From Lysobacterales bacterium (GTDB lineage Bacteria > Pseudomonadota > Gammaproteobacteria > Xanthomonadales > Xanthomonadaceae), in assembly GCA_019510125.1 (NCBI GenBank), contig JAEKKX010000009.1:1-64000 (forward strand): a DNA stretch of 64,000 nucleotides, written 5' to 3'. The number at the start of each line of letters is the position of its first letter. The stretch's first letter is position 1. A program made the translations under genes and the position numbers. Below, one piece after another: positions 24,203-36,300 of the stretch. Under the pieces are notes generated by a model. It was given only the letters and a program-made list of their open reading frames with translations, had not been told where the DNA came from and did not search any database.

Positions 24203-24952
24203 TCAGCGCCCGAAGGCCGCCTCGATCTGTTGCTTGACTTCCGACTGATGGAAGGTCAGCGCGTGCATCGCGACTTCCGCATCGATGAAATGCGCCAGCC
24301 GCTCCCGGATCGGCGCCACCAGGTGGTTCTTCAGCGCCACCAGCGAGACCCGGGGCTTTTCGGCCAGGTTGGCCGCCAGTTCCAGGGCGTGCGGCAGCAC
24401 TTCCTCGCGCGGCAGGACGCTGAAAGGCACGCCGCGCCTCTGCAACTGGTCGCCGCGGTAATTCGATCCGGTCAGCATCATTTCCTCGGCGAGCGCGAAT
24501 CCGAGCTTGGTCGGCAGGATGAAGGTCGACCCCATGCCCGGGGTGAATCCGTACTTCATGAAATTCGCTGTGTAGACGCTTTCGCGCGAGAGCACGACGA
24601 TGTCCCCGAACATCCCGAGGACGAAGCCGCCGCCGATCCCGTGGCCCTGCATGGCCGAGACCACCGGCACCGGGCAGTTCAACGCGAGGCTGTAGAGGTC
24701 GCGGTCGGTGAACTTGAACTTGCCCTCGAACAGGTCGCGCAGGCCTTCCTGGGTGCCGCCGCTGGAGAAATAGTTGTCGTAGCCGGTGAGCACGACGGCC
24801 TTGCAGTCCTCGCGTTCTCCGATCCGCGCGAAGGCCTCGGTCAGCCCGCGGATGAGCGCATCGCTGAAGGTGTTCTTGTTGGCGCGGTCCTGCATCGTCA
24901 CCAGGACGACGCCGGCGCCCGCATCCGCGACATCGACGACCGGGGCCGCCAT
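24203..24952 (-). CDS. Enoyl-CoA hydratase homologue, PksI-type ECH2 (decarboxylase of the HCS cassette)
   Basis: The ATG at 24952 overlaps the stop of the preceding ECH gene (ATGA). The 249-residue protein matches PksI/CurF-type decarboxylases: GYDNYFSSGGTQEGL, QGHGIGGGFVLGMFGDIV, SRESVYTANFMKYGFTPG and ALKNHLVAP with the C-terminal His. It removes the carboxylate from the glutaconyl-ACP intermediate, setting the position of the beta-alkyl double bond. It would act in trans on the tandem ACPs of the synthases. Confidence 0.93.
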   Translation of the reverse strand: MAAPVVDVADAGAGVVLVTMQDRANKNTFSDALIRGLTEAFARIGEREDCKAVVLTGYDNYFSSGGTQEGLRDLFEGKFKFTDRDLYSLALNCPVPVVSAMQGHGIGGGFVLGMFGDIVVLSRESVYTANFMKYGFTPGMGSTFILPTKLGFALAEEMMLTGSNYRGDQLQRRGVPFSVLPREEVLPHALELAANLAEKPRVSLVALKNHLVAPIRERLAHFIDAEVAMHALTFHQSEVKQQIEAAFGR

Positions 24953-25743
24953 CAGTCGGCCTCCCACGGCAGCTTCCCGGTGGTCACGTAGCGCGCGATC
25001 CTGGCCAGGTTGTCGGGATCGGAGAACACCTCCAGATTCGCCGCGAGCGCCTTCGGGCGGGCCTGCGCCAATCCCGGATCGAGCTCGGTGGCGTAGCGCT
25101 TGTAGCGGACGACGCCGTCCTTGCCCAGGCGGCGCAGCCGCAGCAGTTGCTTGCGCAGCAGGTTCTCGCTGTTGTCCTCGATCGCGTCGACGAGGCCCCA
25201 GTCCAGCGCCTGCCGGGCCTGGATCGGCTGGGTCGTCAAGGTCAGGCAGTTGGCCTTCGCGAAGCCGATGCGCCGCACCAGGAACGGCATCACGCAGGCG
25301 GGCATCAGCCCGAACAGCAGCTCGGACAGGCTGAACGCCGCCTTTTCCTCGCTGAGCACGATGTCGCAGGCGGCGACGAAGCCGACGCCGCCCGCGTTGA
25401 CGCGGCCGCGCACGTGGGCGACGCTCACGAACGGCCCGGTCGCAAGGCGATGCCACAGATCGTAGAGCGGGCCGGGATCCTGCCCCGCCGCGGCAGCGGG
25501 ATCGCCGCGCTCGAAGCGCGTCCGCAGTTCGCCGAAGTCCGCGCCCGAGCAGAACACGTCCGGCAGCCCTTCCAGCACCACGACCTTCGCCGAGGCTTCG
25601 CACGCGCGCAGCGCCGCGGCAACTTCCTGGATCAGCAGATCGTTGATCGCGTTCCCGGCGTCAGGCCGATGGAGCTGGATCGTGCAGATGTCCTCGCTCG
25701 ACCCGACCCGGATCGTCCGGTAGCCGTCGTTCAGGAGATCCAT
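24952..25743 (-). CDS. Enoyl-CoA hydratase homologue, PksH-type ECH1 (dehydratase of the HCS cassette)
   Basis: The 263-residue crotonase-fold protein has LHRPDAGNAIND, EGLPDVFCSGADFGEL and VRGRVNAGGVGFVAACDIVL, matching ECH1 enzymes that dehydrate the HMG-type intermediate to a glutaconyl thioester. Its ATG lies inside the end of the HMGS gene (13-nt overlap) and its stop overlaps the ECH2 start, so HMGS-ECH1-ECH2 are translated as a unit, the usual order of this cassette. Confidence 0.92.
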   Translation of the reverse strand: MDLLNDGYRTIRVGSSEDICTIQLHRPDAGNAINDLLIQEVAAALRACEASAKVVVLEGLPDVFCSGADFGELRTRFERGDPAAAAGQDPGPLYDLWHRLATGPFVSVAHVRGRVNAGGVGFVAACDIVLSEEKAAFSLSELLFGLMPACVMPFLVRRIGFAKANCLTLTTQPIQARQALDWGLVDAIEDNSENLLRKQLLRLRRLGKDGVVRYKRYATELDPGLAQARPKALAANLEVFSDPDNLARIARYVTTGKLPWEAD

Positions 25744-26984
25744 TCGTATTCCCGGTGGAATTCCTTGATCTGCTTGAGGAACAGCGTCGGTCGCCGCAGC
25801 CCCTCGCGCGCCTGCGGCACGAAGTCGGCGTCGGGCACGATGTTGCGGGTGCCGAAGCGCAGGTCGCGGCTCTTCTCGAGCAGCCGGTCGTAATCGTCCA
25901 TCGACAGCTCGTGGCGGCTGTCGAGGTGGCCCTTGACGTCGAGCGCGCGCAGCCGCGCCTGCCCTTCCTGCATCGCGACGCCGCTGAAGAATTCCGAACA
26001 GCAGCCGGAGCCGTAGGAAAACACGCCGATGCGCTGCGGCGTCCCGAAGTCGCCGTTGTCGATCGTGCTCAGCAGCGACATGGCGGCGGTCGCGCCCATG
26101 ATGTTGCCGACGCGCTGGCAGTGGATCAGCCCCGGGGTGACGCGGCGCTGGAAGTCGAGCTCGATGTCCGCGGGCTTGGCCTTGACCAGCTTGCGCATCA
26201 TGTTGCGGTGCGCGCCCTTGACCATGCCGCCGAACGGCGTGTGGTAGGCGATGTAGCCGAAGCTGTCGCCAAAATGCGCGCCTTCGACCCGCTTGCGGTA
26301 TTCGAGGAACGCGTTTTCGCAGCAGTTGAGGTACGACAACAGCGACAGGTCGGTGTCGCCGGCATCGCCGTCCGCGGAGGGACGGCAGGTGTCCATCACT
26401 TCGTAGCCGTAGTAGCCGTTGGCGCCGGGATCGATCTGGAAGACGTGCGGGCGATCGCTCACCAGCATCGCCACCGCGCCGGAACCGCCGCTGGGCTCGG
26501 CGAACGACCAGTCCGCCGACAGCGCCTCGCCACCCTCCTCCACCATGAACCGCGACACGTCGGTCGCGATCACCAGCACCTTGCCGCCGGGCGAGGTCTG
26601 CGCCAGCACGAAGTTCACTGCCATCTGCAGGCCGGCGACGCCCGAATAGCAGGCGTTCTTGATCTCGAACAGCCGGCAGTTGCGGTTGAGGCCCAACAGG
26701 TCGTGGCAGTAGGTGCTCATCGACTTGCCGAAGTCGAATGCAGACTCGGTGCAGGTGATGACCATCTCGATCCGGTCCTTTTCCGCGGGCGACAGCGCAT
26801 CGACGATGGGCCTGGCCGCGTTGACGGCGAAGGTGATCGGGTCCTCGTAGGGCAGCGCCACCGATTTCTCCTTCATCAGGAGATTGTCGAACCGGGTCAT
26901 GTCCAGGTTGCGGTGCCTGGCGAGTTTGGACACGTCGATGCAGGCGGTGCCCGCAAAGACGTTCATCGCTTCGATTCCAACCAT
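25731..26984 (-). CDS. HMG-CoA synthase-like protein (beta-branching, PksG type)
   Basis: The 417-residue protein shows the HMGS active site: Glu80 in VITCTESAFDFGKS, Cys112 in KNACYSGVAGLQ and His248 in YIAYHTPFGGMVKG. It condenses acetyl from the donor ACP onto a beta-ketoacyl intermediate held on an in-line ACP, the first step of beta-branching. The ATG at 26984 is 9 nt from AAGGAAG; a GTG two codons earlier is also possible. It is the first gene of the trans-enzyme operon. No decarboxylating KS gene, normally part of the cassette, is present in the window. Confidence 0.94.
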   Translation of the reverse strand: MVGIEAMNVFAGTACIDVSKLARHRNLDMTRFDNLLMKEKSVALPYEDPITFAVNAARPIVDALSPAEKDRIEMVITCTESAFDFGKSMSTYCHDLLGLNRNCRLFEIKNACYSGVAGLQMAVNFVLAQTSPGGKVLVIATDVSRFMVEEGGEALSADWSFAEPSGGSGAVAMLVSDRPHVFQIDPGANGYYGYEVMDTCRPSADGDAGDTDLSLLSYLNCCENAFLEYRKRVEGAHFGDSFGYIAYHTPFGGMVKGAHRNMMRKLVKAKPADIELDFQRRVTPGLIHCQRVGNIMGATAAMSLLSTIDNGDFGTPQRIGVFSYGSGCCSEFFSGVAMQEGQARLRALDVKGHLDSRHELSMDDYDRLLEKSRDLRFGTRNIVPDADFVPQAREGLRRPTLFLKQIKEFHREYEWIS

Positions 26985-27321
26985 GCTCACGTGCTTCCTT
27001 TTCGGTCGTTTCTGGTCCATGGAACGCCGGCGTCCGGCGTCGTCACAGCCGCCGGCGGGCGGATGCGGTGTGTCGTTTTGGCCAACGGAAATCGGGCAGC
27101 TTCCCCGGTCGCTGCCCTGCCCTCGGACGATGCGCGGCGAACGCGTCCCCGTCGCCGGAATGCAGGGCCGCATTGTAGCCGATCGACCCCGAGGACTTGC
27201 CTCCCCGCGATGCGACGCAAGCGACTCGGCCGAAGATGCGCACGCCTTTCGCGGACGGCGCGTCGCCCTCGATCCGGAAACGCGAAACGGCCCGGAAACC
27301 GGCAATCGTCGGCCGCGTCGA
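26985..27321. other. Intergenic region between PKS and HCS operon
   Basis: This 337-bp gap separates the last PKS stop from the HMGS gene. It contains GC-rich short inverted repeats (for example around 27025-27037) but no T-run terminator, and no open frame is convincing. It may hold a separate promoter for the HCS operon. Confidence 0.4.
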
Positions 27322-30300
27322 TCATTCCGCCACTCCCGGGTCGGAGACGCGCGCCGCGGCCTGCGATTCGGCGGCCTGGCGCAGCGCCCGCACATGGAAA
27401 TTGGTCAGTCGGACCAGCGTCTCGCCGTTGTCGCCGAGCAGGCGGATGTCGAACCGCCGGATGTCCGGATTGCCGCCCTCCGGCGTGTCGACGCGCTCGA
27501 CGAGGGCATGGCAGACCGGCGTCAGCGGCCTGAGGATCTCCAGCGCATCGACCGCGAAAGGCAGGAACGGGACGTCCGAAGCCTCGCCCAGCGCGACCCC
27601 GAGCACCGTTTGCAGCGCGCCGTCGAGCAGGCACGGATGCAGCACGTACTGATCGAATTCCGCCAGCAGTCCCTCGTCCAGCACCAGCCGCGACAGGGCG
27701 AAGCCGTCGCCGTGGTGCAGCTCGCGGATGCTCCTGAAGCTCGGACCGTAGCGGAATCCGAAGCGCGCCAGCCGGTCGTAGCACGCATCGCCGCCGAGCA
27801 CCCCGGCCGCGCGCGCGCGGATCGCATCCAGCGAGCGCGGCGACGCTTCGCCATGGCGCGGCCTCGCCCCGAACCGCAGGCGTCCTTCCGCATGCACGAC
27901 GCGCTCGTCGTCGTCGTCGTGGGAGACGACCGCGTATTCGGCGCCGTCGCCGTCGGGGCGCAGCAGGGTCGCGACCCGGGTGCCGCCCGCATCCAGCGGC
28001 AGCGGACGCACCCACACGATGTCCTCGATCCTGACCACTGCGCCCTCGCCCGCCAGGGTCCCGGCGACGCAGGCCATTTCGAGATAGGCCGCGCCCGGGT
28101 ACATCGCGACGCCGTTCACGACGTGGTCGCGGCCGTAGTACGCCGACGCATCGAGATACGAGGCGAACCCGATCTCCCTGAGCGTCGACGCGTTGTGGGC
28201 GATCAGCGGATGCAGGCGCGGCGCGACCTCGATCGTCAGCCCCGGCACGACCGGCAGGTTCGCGCCCGCCGGCGACATCGCTGCGCCCGCGTCCGACACC
28301 CAGTGGCGTTCCCGTGCGAACGGATAGGTCGGCAGCGGGACCGGGTGGACCGGGCGGCCGGCGTGCAGCGCCTCCCAGTCGATCGGCTCGCCCTCGGCCC
28401 ACAGCGCGGCGATCGGATCGAGTTCGCCGCGCGCATGCAGCGCGTGGACGCGTTCGCGCGTCTCCGGCGACAGCGCGCGCTTGCGCGCGTGCGGGGCCAC
28501 GCTGCCGCGATGCACGCCGTCGACGTGCTCGCCGCGCGCGCAGGCCGCCAGCGTGCGCGCGAGGTCGTCGCGATCGCCCGCCACGAAGGCCAGCCGCGCG
28601 TCCATGGCCTCGCGACCGGTCTGCAGCGTGTACGCGATCCGGTCCAGCGCGAGTTCCGGCGCGTCCGACAGGAATTGCAGCAGGCGCTCCGCGCCCAGGC
28701 GCAGCCGCTCCTCGTTCCTGGCCGACAGCACGATGAGCTGCGCGCCGAGCGGCCCCGCGGAGGCGGGAAGCGGTGCCACGTGGTCTTCGAGGATCAGGCA
28801 GGCGTTGACGCCGCCGGCGCCGAAGGAATTGAGCATCGACCGGCGCGGCCGTCCCGGCGCCGCGGGCCAGGCGACGGCTTCGCGCTGCAGGCGGAACGGC
28901 GAATGCGCGAAGTCGATGTCCGGATTGACCGGATCGGCGTGGATCGTCGGCGCGATTTCCCCGTGGGCGTACTGCAGCAGCAGCTTGGTCAGACCGGTGA
29001 TGCCGGCGGCCGATTCGGAATGGCCGACGTTCGCCTTCACCGAACCGAGCGCGCAGAAAGCGGTCCGCCGGGTGCGCTTGCGGAAGGCCTGGGTCAACGA
29101 CACGATCTCGAGGTTGTCGCCCAGACGGGTGCCGGTGCCGTGCCCTTCGACGTAGCCGATGGTGTCCGGATCGACCCCGCCGCGCGCCATCGCCCGCTCG
29201 ATCACCAGCGACTGCGCGTTCGGGTTCGGCGCCGAGTAGCGGTTCGAGCGGCCGGCGTGCTCGCAGGCGCTCGACAGGATCACGCCGTGGATATGGTCGT
29301 GGTCCGCCAGCGCCTGCGCCAGCGGCTTCAACAGCACCGCGCCGACGCCCTCGCCCGGGACGAAACCGTCGTCGCCGTCGCCGTAGCTGCGGCAATGGTC
29401 GTGCTCGGCGAGCATCCGGCCCTGGCACAGCGAGCGGTATTTCGCAGGATGCAGGTAGAGGTTCACGCCGCCGGCGACGGCGGCCTGGCACTCGCCGCGG
29501 CGCAGGCTTTCGCAGGCGAGATGGATCGCGACCAGCGACGACGAACAGGCGGTGTCGATCGGCAGGCTGGGCCCCTTGAAGTCGAAGACGTAGGAGACCC
29601 GGTTCGCGATCGACCACGGCATCGATCCGGGCGAGACCGGATTCCCGCGCCGCCATTCCTCCGGCGCCAGCAACTGGTAGGAGTTGGTGGTCACCCCGAC
29701 GAACACGCCCACGTCGGCGCTTCCGGCCTTCGGGTGACGGCGCTTGAGGCTGTCGCGGGTGTAGCCGGCGTCCTCGATCGCCGCCCAGACCGACTGCAGG
29801 AACCGCCGTTCCTGCGGATCGATCATCCGCGCGTCGTCGGGCGCGATGCCGAAGAAGCCCGCGTCGAATTTGTCGAAGTCCTCGAGGAAGGCCCCGGACT
29901 TGCAGTAGATGTCGCCGGGCGCGGCGGCGGCGCTGTCGGAGGCCGCGCGATCGCGCGCGCCCGCCTGCGCGAAGGCGTCGCGATCCCAGCGCGAGGCCGG
30001 CACCGGCTCGATCAGCTCGTGCCCGTCGCGCAGGTGCCGCCAGAATTCGCGCAGCGATGCGGACTGCGGGAATTCGCCGTGGAGGCCGATGATCGCGATC
30101 GGCGCGTCGGTCGCGATCGAAGGCTGCGAGACGTCGTGGAGCGCGTCCGGCATCCCGGGAGCGACCGGAGCGCTCATCCGGGGCCGAGCGTCGTGCGCGG
30201 CCCGCAGCGGGACCGCTACGCCGTGGAGCGGCACGCCCTGCAGCGACGCTTGTGCCGCGTCCGCGGCCGCACCGGCCGCTTCGGGCAGCCGCGCCAGCGC

Positions 30301-33300
30301 ATCGCCGGCGAGCGCCAGCAGCCGGATCGCGAGTTCCTCGATCGTCAGGTGCTCGTAGAACAGGGTCTTCGGCACGTCGCCCAGATCCTCGACGAGCTGG
30401 GCGTTGATGCGGTTGATCATCATCGAATCCAGGCCGAACGACTCGAACGGCTCGCGGATGTCGATGCGATCGGCGGACAGCTTGATCTCAGCGCCGAGCA
30501 GCCGCCGGAGATAGGCTTCGGCGGCCCCGCGCAGCGCGATTGGCGATGCCGCCGACACCGATCCGGGCGCGGTCGTCGCTGCAGCGCGCGCGGTATCCCG
30601 GTCGCCGGGCACGGCGGCGGCGATCGTATCGACAACCGTACCGACAATCGTGGCGGAAATCCGGTCGGCGTCGCCGTAGAGCACCACCGCATGCGCTTCG
30701 CCGGTCTCGAGCAGGCGATCCCAGGCCGCCAGCCCGGCCGCGGTCGGCAGCGGTGCGGCGCCGGTACGCGCCTGCGCGGCGGCCAGGTCGGCCGGATCGA
30801 TCCGCATCCCGCCTTCGCGCCAGAACGGCCAGCCGATCGACAACGTGACGCCGCGGCGCTCGCCGGCGGCGACGCGCGACTGCCGGCGCACGGCGAACGC
30901 GTCCAGGAAGGCGTTGCCGAAGGCGTAGTCGCACTGTCCGGCATTGCCGAACGCGCCCGACACCGAGGAGAACAGCACGAACAGGTCGAGGTCGTCGCCG
31001 CGCGTGGCCGCGTCCAGATGCAGGGCGCCGTGGACCTTGGCGGCGATGACCGCGGCCATGTCGTCGCGGCCCTTGTGCAGCGCGAACGCGTCGTCGTGGA
31101 CGCCGGCGGCATGGATCACGCCGTCGATCCGCGAGAACCGGCGCCGGGCCTCGGCGACGGCGGCCTCGACCTGCGCCGGATCGGTGATGTCCGCGCGGAC
31201 GTAGCAGACCTCGGCGCCCTGCGCCTCCAGGATCGCGATCCTGGCGCGCAGCGCTTCGTCCAGCGGCGACCGGCCGGTCAGCACCAGGCGCGCGCGGTAG
31301 CGGCTCGCCAGATGCGCGCCGAAGACGTGGCCCAGCCCGCCCAGCCCGCCGGTGATGAGATAGACGCCGCGGTGCTTGATCTGCGCGCCGGTCGAAGCAT
31401 GACCGGTGGGCTCGAAGCGCGCCATGCGCCGGATCTCGCGGACGCGCTCGCCCGCTTCCGACGACGTGCGCAGCCTCGCCTCGGCGGCGCGTCCGCCGTC
31501 CCGCTGCAATTCGTCGACCAGCGTGCGCGCGAGCGCCGCGGGTTCGCCGGCATCGTCCGCGGACAGCACGGTCCAGGCGAACTTCGGATTCTCCAGCGCG
31601 AGACTCGCGAGGTAGCCGGCCAGCGCGCCGTGGAATTCCGTCGCATCGTCGTCCTGCCGCAGGCAGAGGAGGCGGACCCGGCCGCTGCCGTGGTCCTGCA
31701 GCAGCGCCCTGCAGGCGGCATGCAGGGCGAACACCCCGGCGTCGAGTGCGGCGTCGATCGAATCACAAGCGGTCGAGACGTGCGCGACCACGGGCGGCAA
31801 GTCGCCTGCGGCGGCCAGGGCGGCGATCGCGGACGCCGTTGCGTCCATGTCCGTCGAGGCCATGTCCGTCGAGGCCTCGACGCAGCGCCATTCGGTGGCC
31901 GGGGCCTGCTCGCGCAGGGCGCGCACGAGCGCGTCGTTCGCACCGATGACGAGCACGGAGGCCGGCATCGGCGCGCGCGCGCCGGCGTCGGAGACGCGCA
32001 CCCAGACCGGGCGATGGAAACACAGGCGGTCAACGGCCGGCGCCCGGCCGTTTTCCGCCCCGGGCGCGGACGGGACCGGCGCGTGCGCCTGGTCGAACGC
32101 CGGCGTCGGCGCATCGATCCAGTAGCGTTCGCGCATGAACGGATAGGTCGGCAGCGCGACCCGCACCGGGCGCGCGCCGCGGCGCAGGCCGGACCAGTCG
32201 ACCTCGACGCCGGACACCCACAGCCGGGCGAGCTTTTCGAGATCGCGCCCCTGCAGCAGCGTACGCACATAGGCCTCGCCGGCCTCGCCGTCGATCAGCC
32301 CGCCGATGCCGGACCCCGCGTCGCGGCTGCTACCCTCGAACAGGCCTTCGATCCGCGACCGGCCCGGCGACGACGCTTCGCCCGCCTCCGGACGCCAGCG
32401 CGCGAGGATCCGGCGGAGGTCTTCGACGCTCGCCGCGACGACCGCCAGCCGCTCCTGCATCGGCGTGCGGCCGACCTGCGAGGTGTAGGCGATGTCCGCC
32501 AGCGACGCGGCCGGCGTCTGCGCCAGGAACGCCAGCAGCCGAGCGACGTAGGCGGCGAGCGCCTCGCGGGTCTTCGCCGAGAGCAGGAACGCCTCCGGGC
32601 CGACCTCCGGCATCGCCGGCGCGCCCGTTTCGATGACCCGCGCCTCCGCGACATGTTCTTCGACGATCAGGTGCGCGTTGGCGCCGCCCGCCCCGAACGA
32701 GCTCACCGCGGCGCGGCGCGGTCGGTCGCCGCCGCCCGGCCAGGGCGCGAGGCTGCGCTGCACCGCGAACGGCACCGCATCGAAGTCGATGTGCGGATTC
32801 AGGCGCTCTGCGTGCAGCGACGGCGCCAGCGTGCGATGACGCAGTTGCAGCAGGACCTTGGTCAGCGCGGCGATGCCGGCCGCCGATTCGAGATGGCCGA
32901 TGTTCGACTTGACCGAACCGATCGCGCAGCGGCGTCCGCCGCCCGCGGCCTGCGGCGCGTCGCCCGCGAAGGCCCGGACCAGGCCCGTGATCTCGATCGG
33001 ATCGCCGAGCGAGGTGCCGGTGCCGTGGGTTTCGACGTAGTCGATGGTGGCCGGATCGACCCGCGCCTCGCGCAGCGCCTCGCGGATCAGGTCCGACTGC
33101 GCGACCGGGTTCGGCACGGTGTAGCCGTTGGTCTTGCCGCCGTGGTTGATCGCCGTCGCGCGGATGACGCCATGGATGCGATCGCCGTCGCGCAGGGCCG
33201 CGGCCAGCGGCCGCAGCAGCACCGCGCCGACGCCCTCGCCCGGCACGTAGCCGTCGCCGCCCTCGCCGAAGCTGCGGCAGCGGCCGTCGGTCGAAGCGAA

Positions 33301-36300
33301 ATTGCCCTGGCTGAGGCTGAGGTACTTGTTCGGATGCAGCGAGAGATTGACGCCGCCGGCGATCGCCGCATCGATGCCGCCGCCGCGCAGCGCTTCGCAG
33401 GCCAGGTGGATGGCGGTGAGCGACGACGAGCACATCGTGTCGATCGCCATGCTCGGCCCGTGGAAATCGAAGAAGTAGGACACCCGGTTCGCGATCGACG
33501 CAAACGACGAACTCGGCACCCCGGCGGACGCGCCGGCATGCAGCTCGTAGTGGCCCCACATCGCGCCCACGTAGACGCCGACCCGCAGCCGGTCGATCGC
33601 GTTGCGGCTGTAGCCGGCGTCCTCGAGCGTTTCCCACACGCTTTCGATGAACAGGCGTTCCTGCGGATCGATCAGTTCCGCTTCGCGCGGCGAGATGTTG
33701 AAGAACCGCGCGTCGAAGCGATCGACGCCGTCGAGGAAGCCGCCCCACTTGCTGTAGGCCTTGCCCGGACGGTTGCGGCCCGGCGCGAAGATCGCCGCAT
33801 GGTTCCAGCGCTCGGTCGGCACCTCGACGATGCTGTCGCGGCCGTCGCGGAGGTTCTGCCAGAAGGCGTCGAGGGTGGGCGCCTCCGGATAGCGGCCGGC
33901 GACGCCGACAATGGCGATCCTGCCGTCCGCGATGCTGCCGTCCGCGATGCTGTCGTTGGCGATGGCCTGCGCGCCGGCCGGCCCGGTCGACGTGCGCAGC
34001 CTGGCGAAGCGCCGCGCGGGACGCCCCGCATCGACGATGCCGGCGACGGGTCGGGCGTCCCCGGCGACGGCCGTCGCCTGCGCAGGACGATCGGGTATCG
34101 CGGCCGGGAATGCCTCCGGGAAGGCGCGCGCCAGGTGCGTCGCCAGGGCCGAGATCGTCTGGTACTCGAAGAACAGCGTCTTCGAGAGCGAGCCGAACCG
34201 GGTCTCCAGGTGCTGGGTCAGCTTCATCGCCAGCACCGAGTCCATGCCGTAGCGCTCCAGCGGCGCCTTCGGGTCCAGCTCGTGGACCGGCACGCGCAAC
34301 TGCTCGGCAAACTGTTCGGTCAGCCAGCGCGTGGCGCGTTCGACGCGGCCGCGCGAGGCGTCGTCGTTGGCGGCGACGGCGATGTCCGCAGCACGCTCCC
34401 GCGCGATCGACGGCGGCGGCGCGACGGCCTCCGCCACCGGCGTGCGCCGCGCCTCCAGCGCCTGCCGCAGCCGCTGCGCATGGCCCTCGACCACGAGCAT
34501 GCGTCCCCTGCCCTCGGCCACCGCGCGGTGGAAGGCGCGCATGCCGTTCGCGGTCCGCAGCGGCAGCATGCCGGCGGTCCGCGCCAGCGCCGCCTGCGCG
34601 TCAGCGTCGATCCGCATCCCGCCGTCCCGCCACAGCGGCCACAGCAGCGAAAGGGTCCTGCCGCGACGCTGTCCGGCATCGACCAGGGCATTGCGGTGAT
34701 CGGCGAAGGCGTCCATGAAGCCGTTGGCGGCGGCGTAGTCGCCCTGCCCGACGTTGCCCATCGCCGACGCCAGCGAGGAGAACAGCGCGAAGAAGTCGAG
34801 ATCGATACCGCGCGTGGCCAGGTCGAGGTGGTGCGTGCCCGCGACCTTCGGCGCCAGCACCTCGGCGCACTCGTCCGCGGTCTTGCGCAGCAGCAGCCGG
34901 TCGCGGGTGGTCCCGGCGCTGTGCAGCACGCCCGAGAGGCCGCCCAGCTCGGAGACGAGGTCCGCGATCACCGCGTCGACCTGTTCCGGGCGGGCGAGGT
35001 CGAGCTGGCGATAGCGCAGCCGCTCCGCCGGCGCCGACAGCGACGCCCGCAGGGCCTCGAAGGCTTCGCGCTGCGCGCCGGCCAGTTCGCCGCGGCCGCC
35101 GAGCACGACGGTGGCGTCGGGCGCGCAGGCGAGGATTTCGCGGGCGAACAGCCGACCGAGCCCGCCCAGCCCGCCGGTGACGAGGTAGACGCCGCCGGCT
35201 TTGAACGCCGGCGTCGCGCTGCGGTCGTCGAGCGCACGCGACCGCCAGCGCGGCCTGCGCATGACCGCGCGGGCGCCGTCGAGGCGGCTTTCGCCCGGAT
35301 ACGCGGCGGCCGTGTCCAGGCGTTCCGAGAGCGTGCGCGCGTCCAGGTCCGGCGGCACGGCCACCACCTGCGCGAGCAGGTCGGGCAGTTCGAGGCGGAT
35401 CGTGTCGGCGAGCCCGGCCAGCCCCGCGAGCACCGCGTCCTCGCCCCGGTCGGCGACCACCAGTTGCAGCAGTCGCCTGCCCTCCCGCTCCCCTGCCACC
35501 CCGGCCGCGTACACGGACTGCACGTGCGCGAGCACGGCGAGCGCGGCGTCGCGATAGCGGTCGGCGAGATCGCCCTGCGGATCGAGCGACAGCGCGCGCA
35601 CCGAGGCCTGCGGACGCTCGGCCTGCAGGTCGGCGGACAGGCGCGCGGCATCGCCGGCGACGCCGACGCACAGCAGTACGTCGCGTCGCCGCCAGTTCGC
35701 GGCATCGACGCCGGCGGTCGTCACGTCTTCCCAGTCGGGTTCGGCGATCAGCACCGACACCTCGGGATCGGCCTGCGTCGCCGATGCGCCGGCGAGCGTG
35801 CGCGAGGTCAGCCCGCGCAGGCTCGCGCACGGCGTGCCGTCGTCGCCGAACAGGTCGATGTCGACCCGGCCGACGCCCGCGGCGGCCGCGCCGGCGTCGC
35901 GGACCCAGGCGTACATCCGCGCCGAACAGGGACCATGGACGGTCAGCGCGTCGAGCGCGAACGGAACCGCGGGCGCGTCGGGCAGGCCGTCGGGCAGGCC
36001 ATCGGTTTGGGCGACGAGGCCGATGGCCGCCTGCAGCGCGCCGTCGAGCAGGCCGGGATGCAGGACGTAGGGAGACAGCGCGGTCGCGGTGGGCAGCGTC
36101 AGTTCGGCGAGCGCTTCGCCCGCGCCCCGGTGCAGTCGCGACACGGTACGGAACGCGGGCCCGTAGACGATGCCCATCGCCTCGAACGCCGCGTAGACCG
36201 CCTCGGCCGCGAGCGTGCCCGCGGTCATGCGCGCCGTGAGCGCGGCGACGTCCAGCCGTTGCGGCGCCGCGTCCGCGAGGAACGTCGCCGATCCGCTGCA

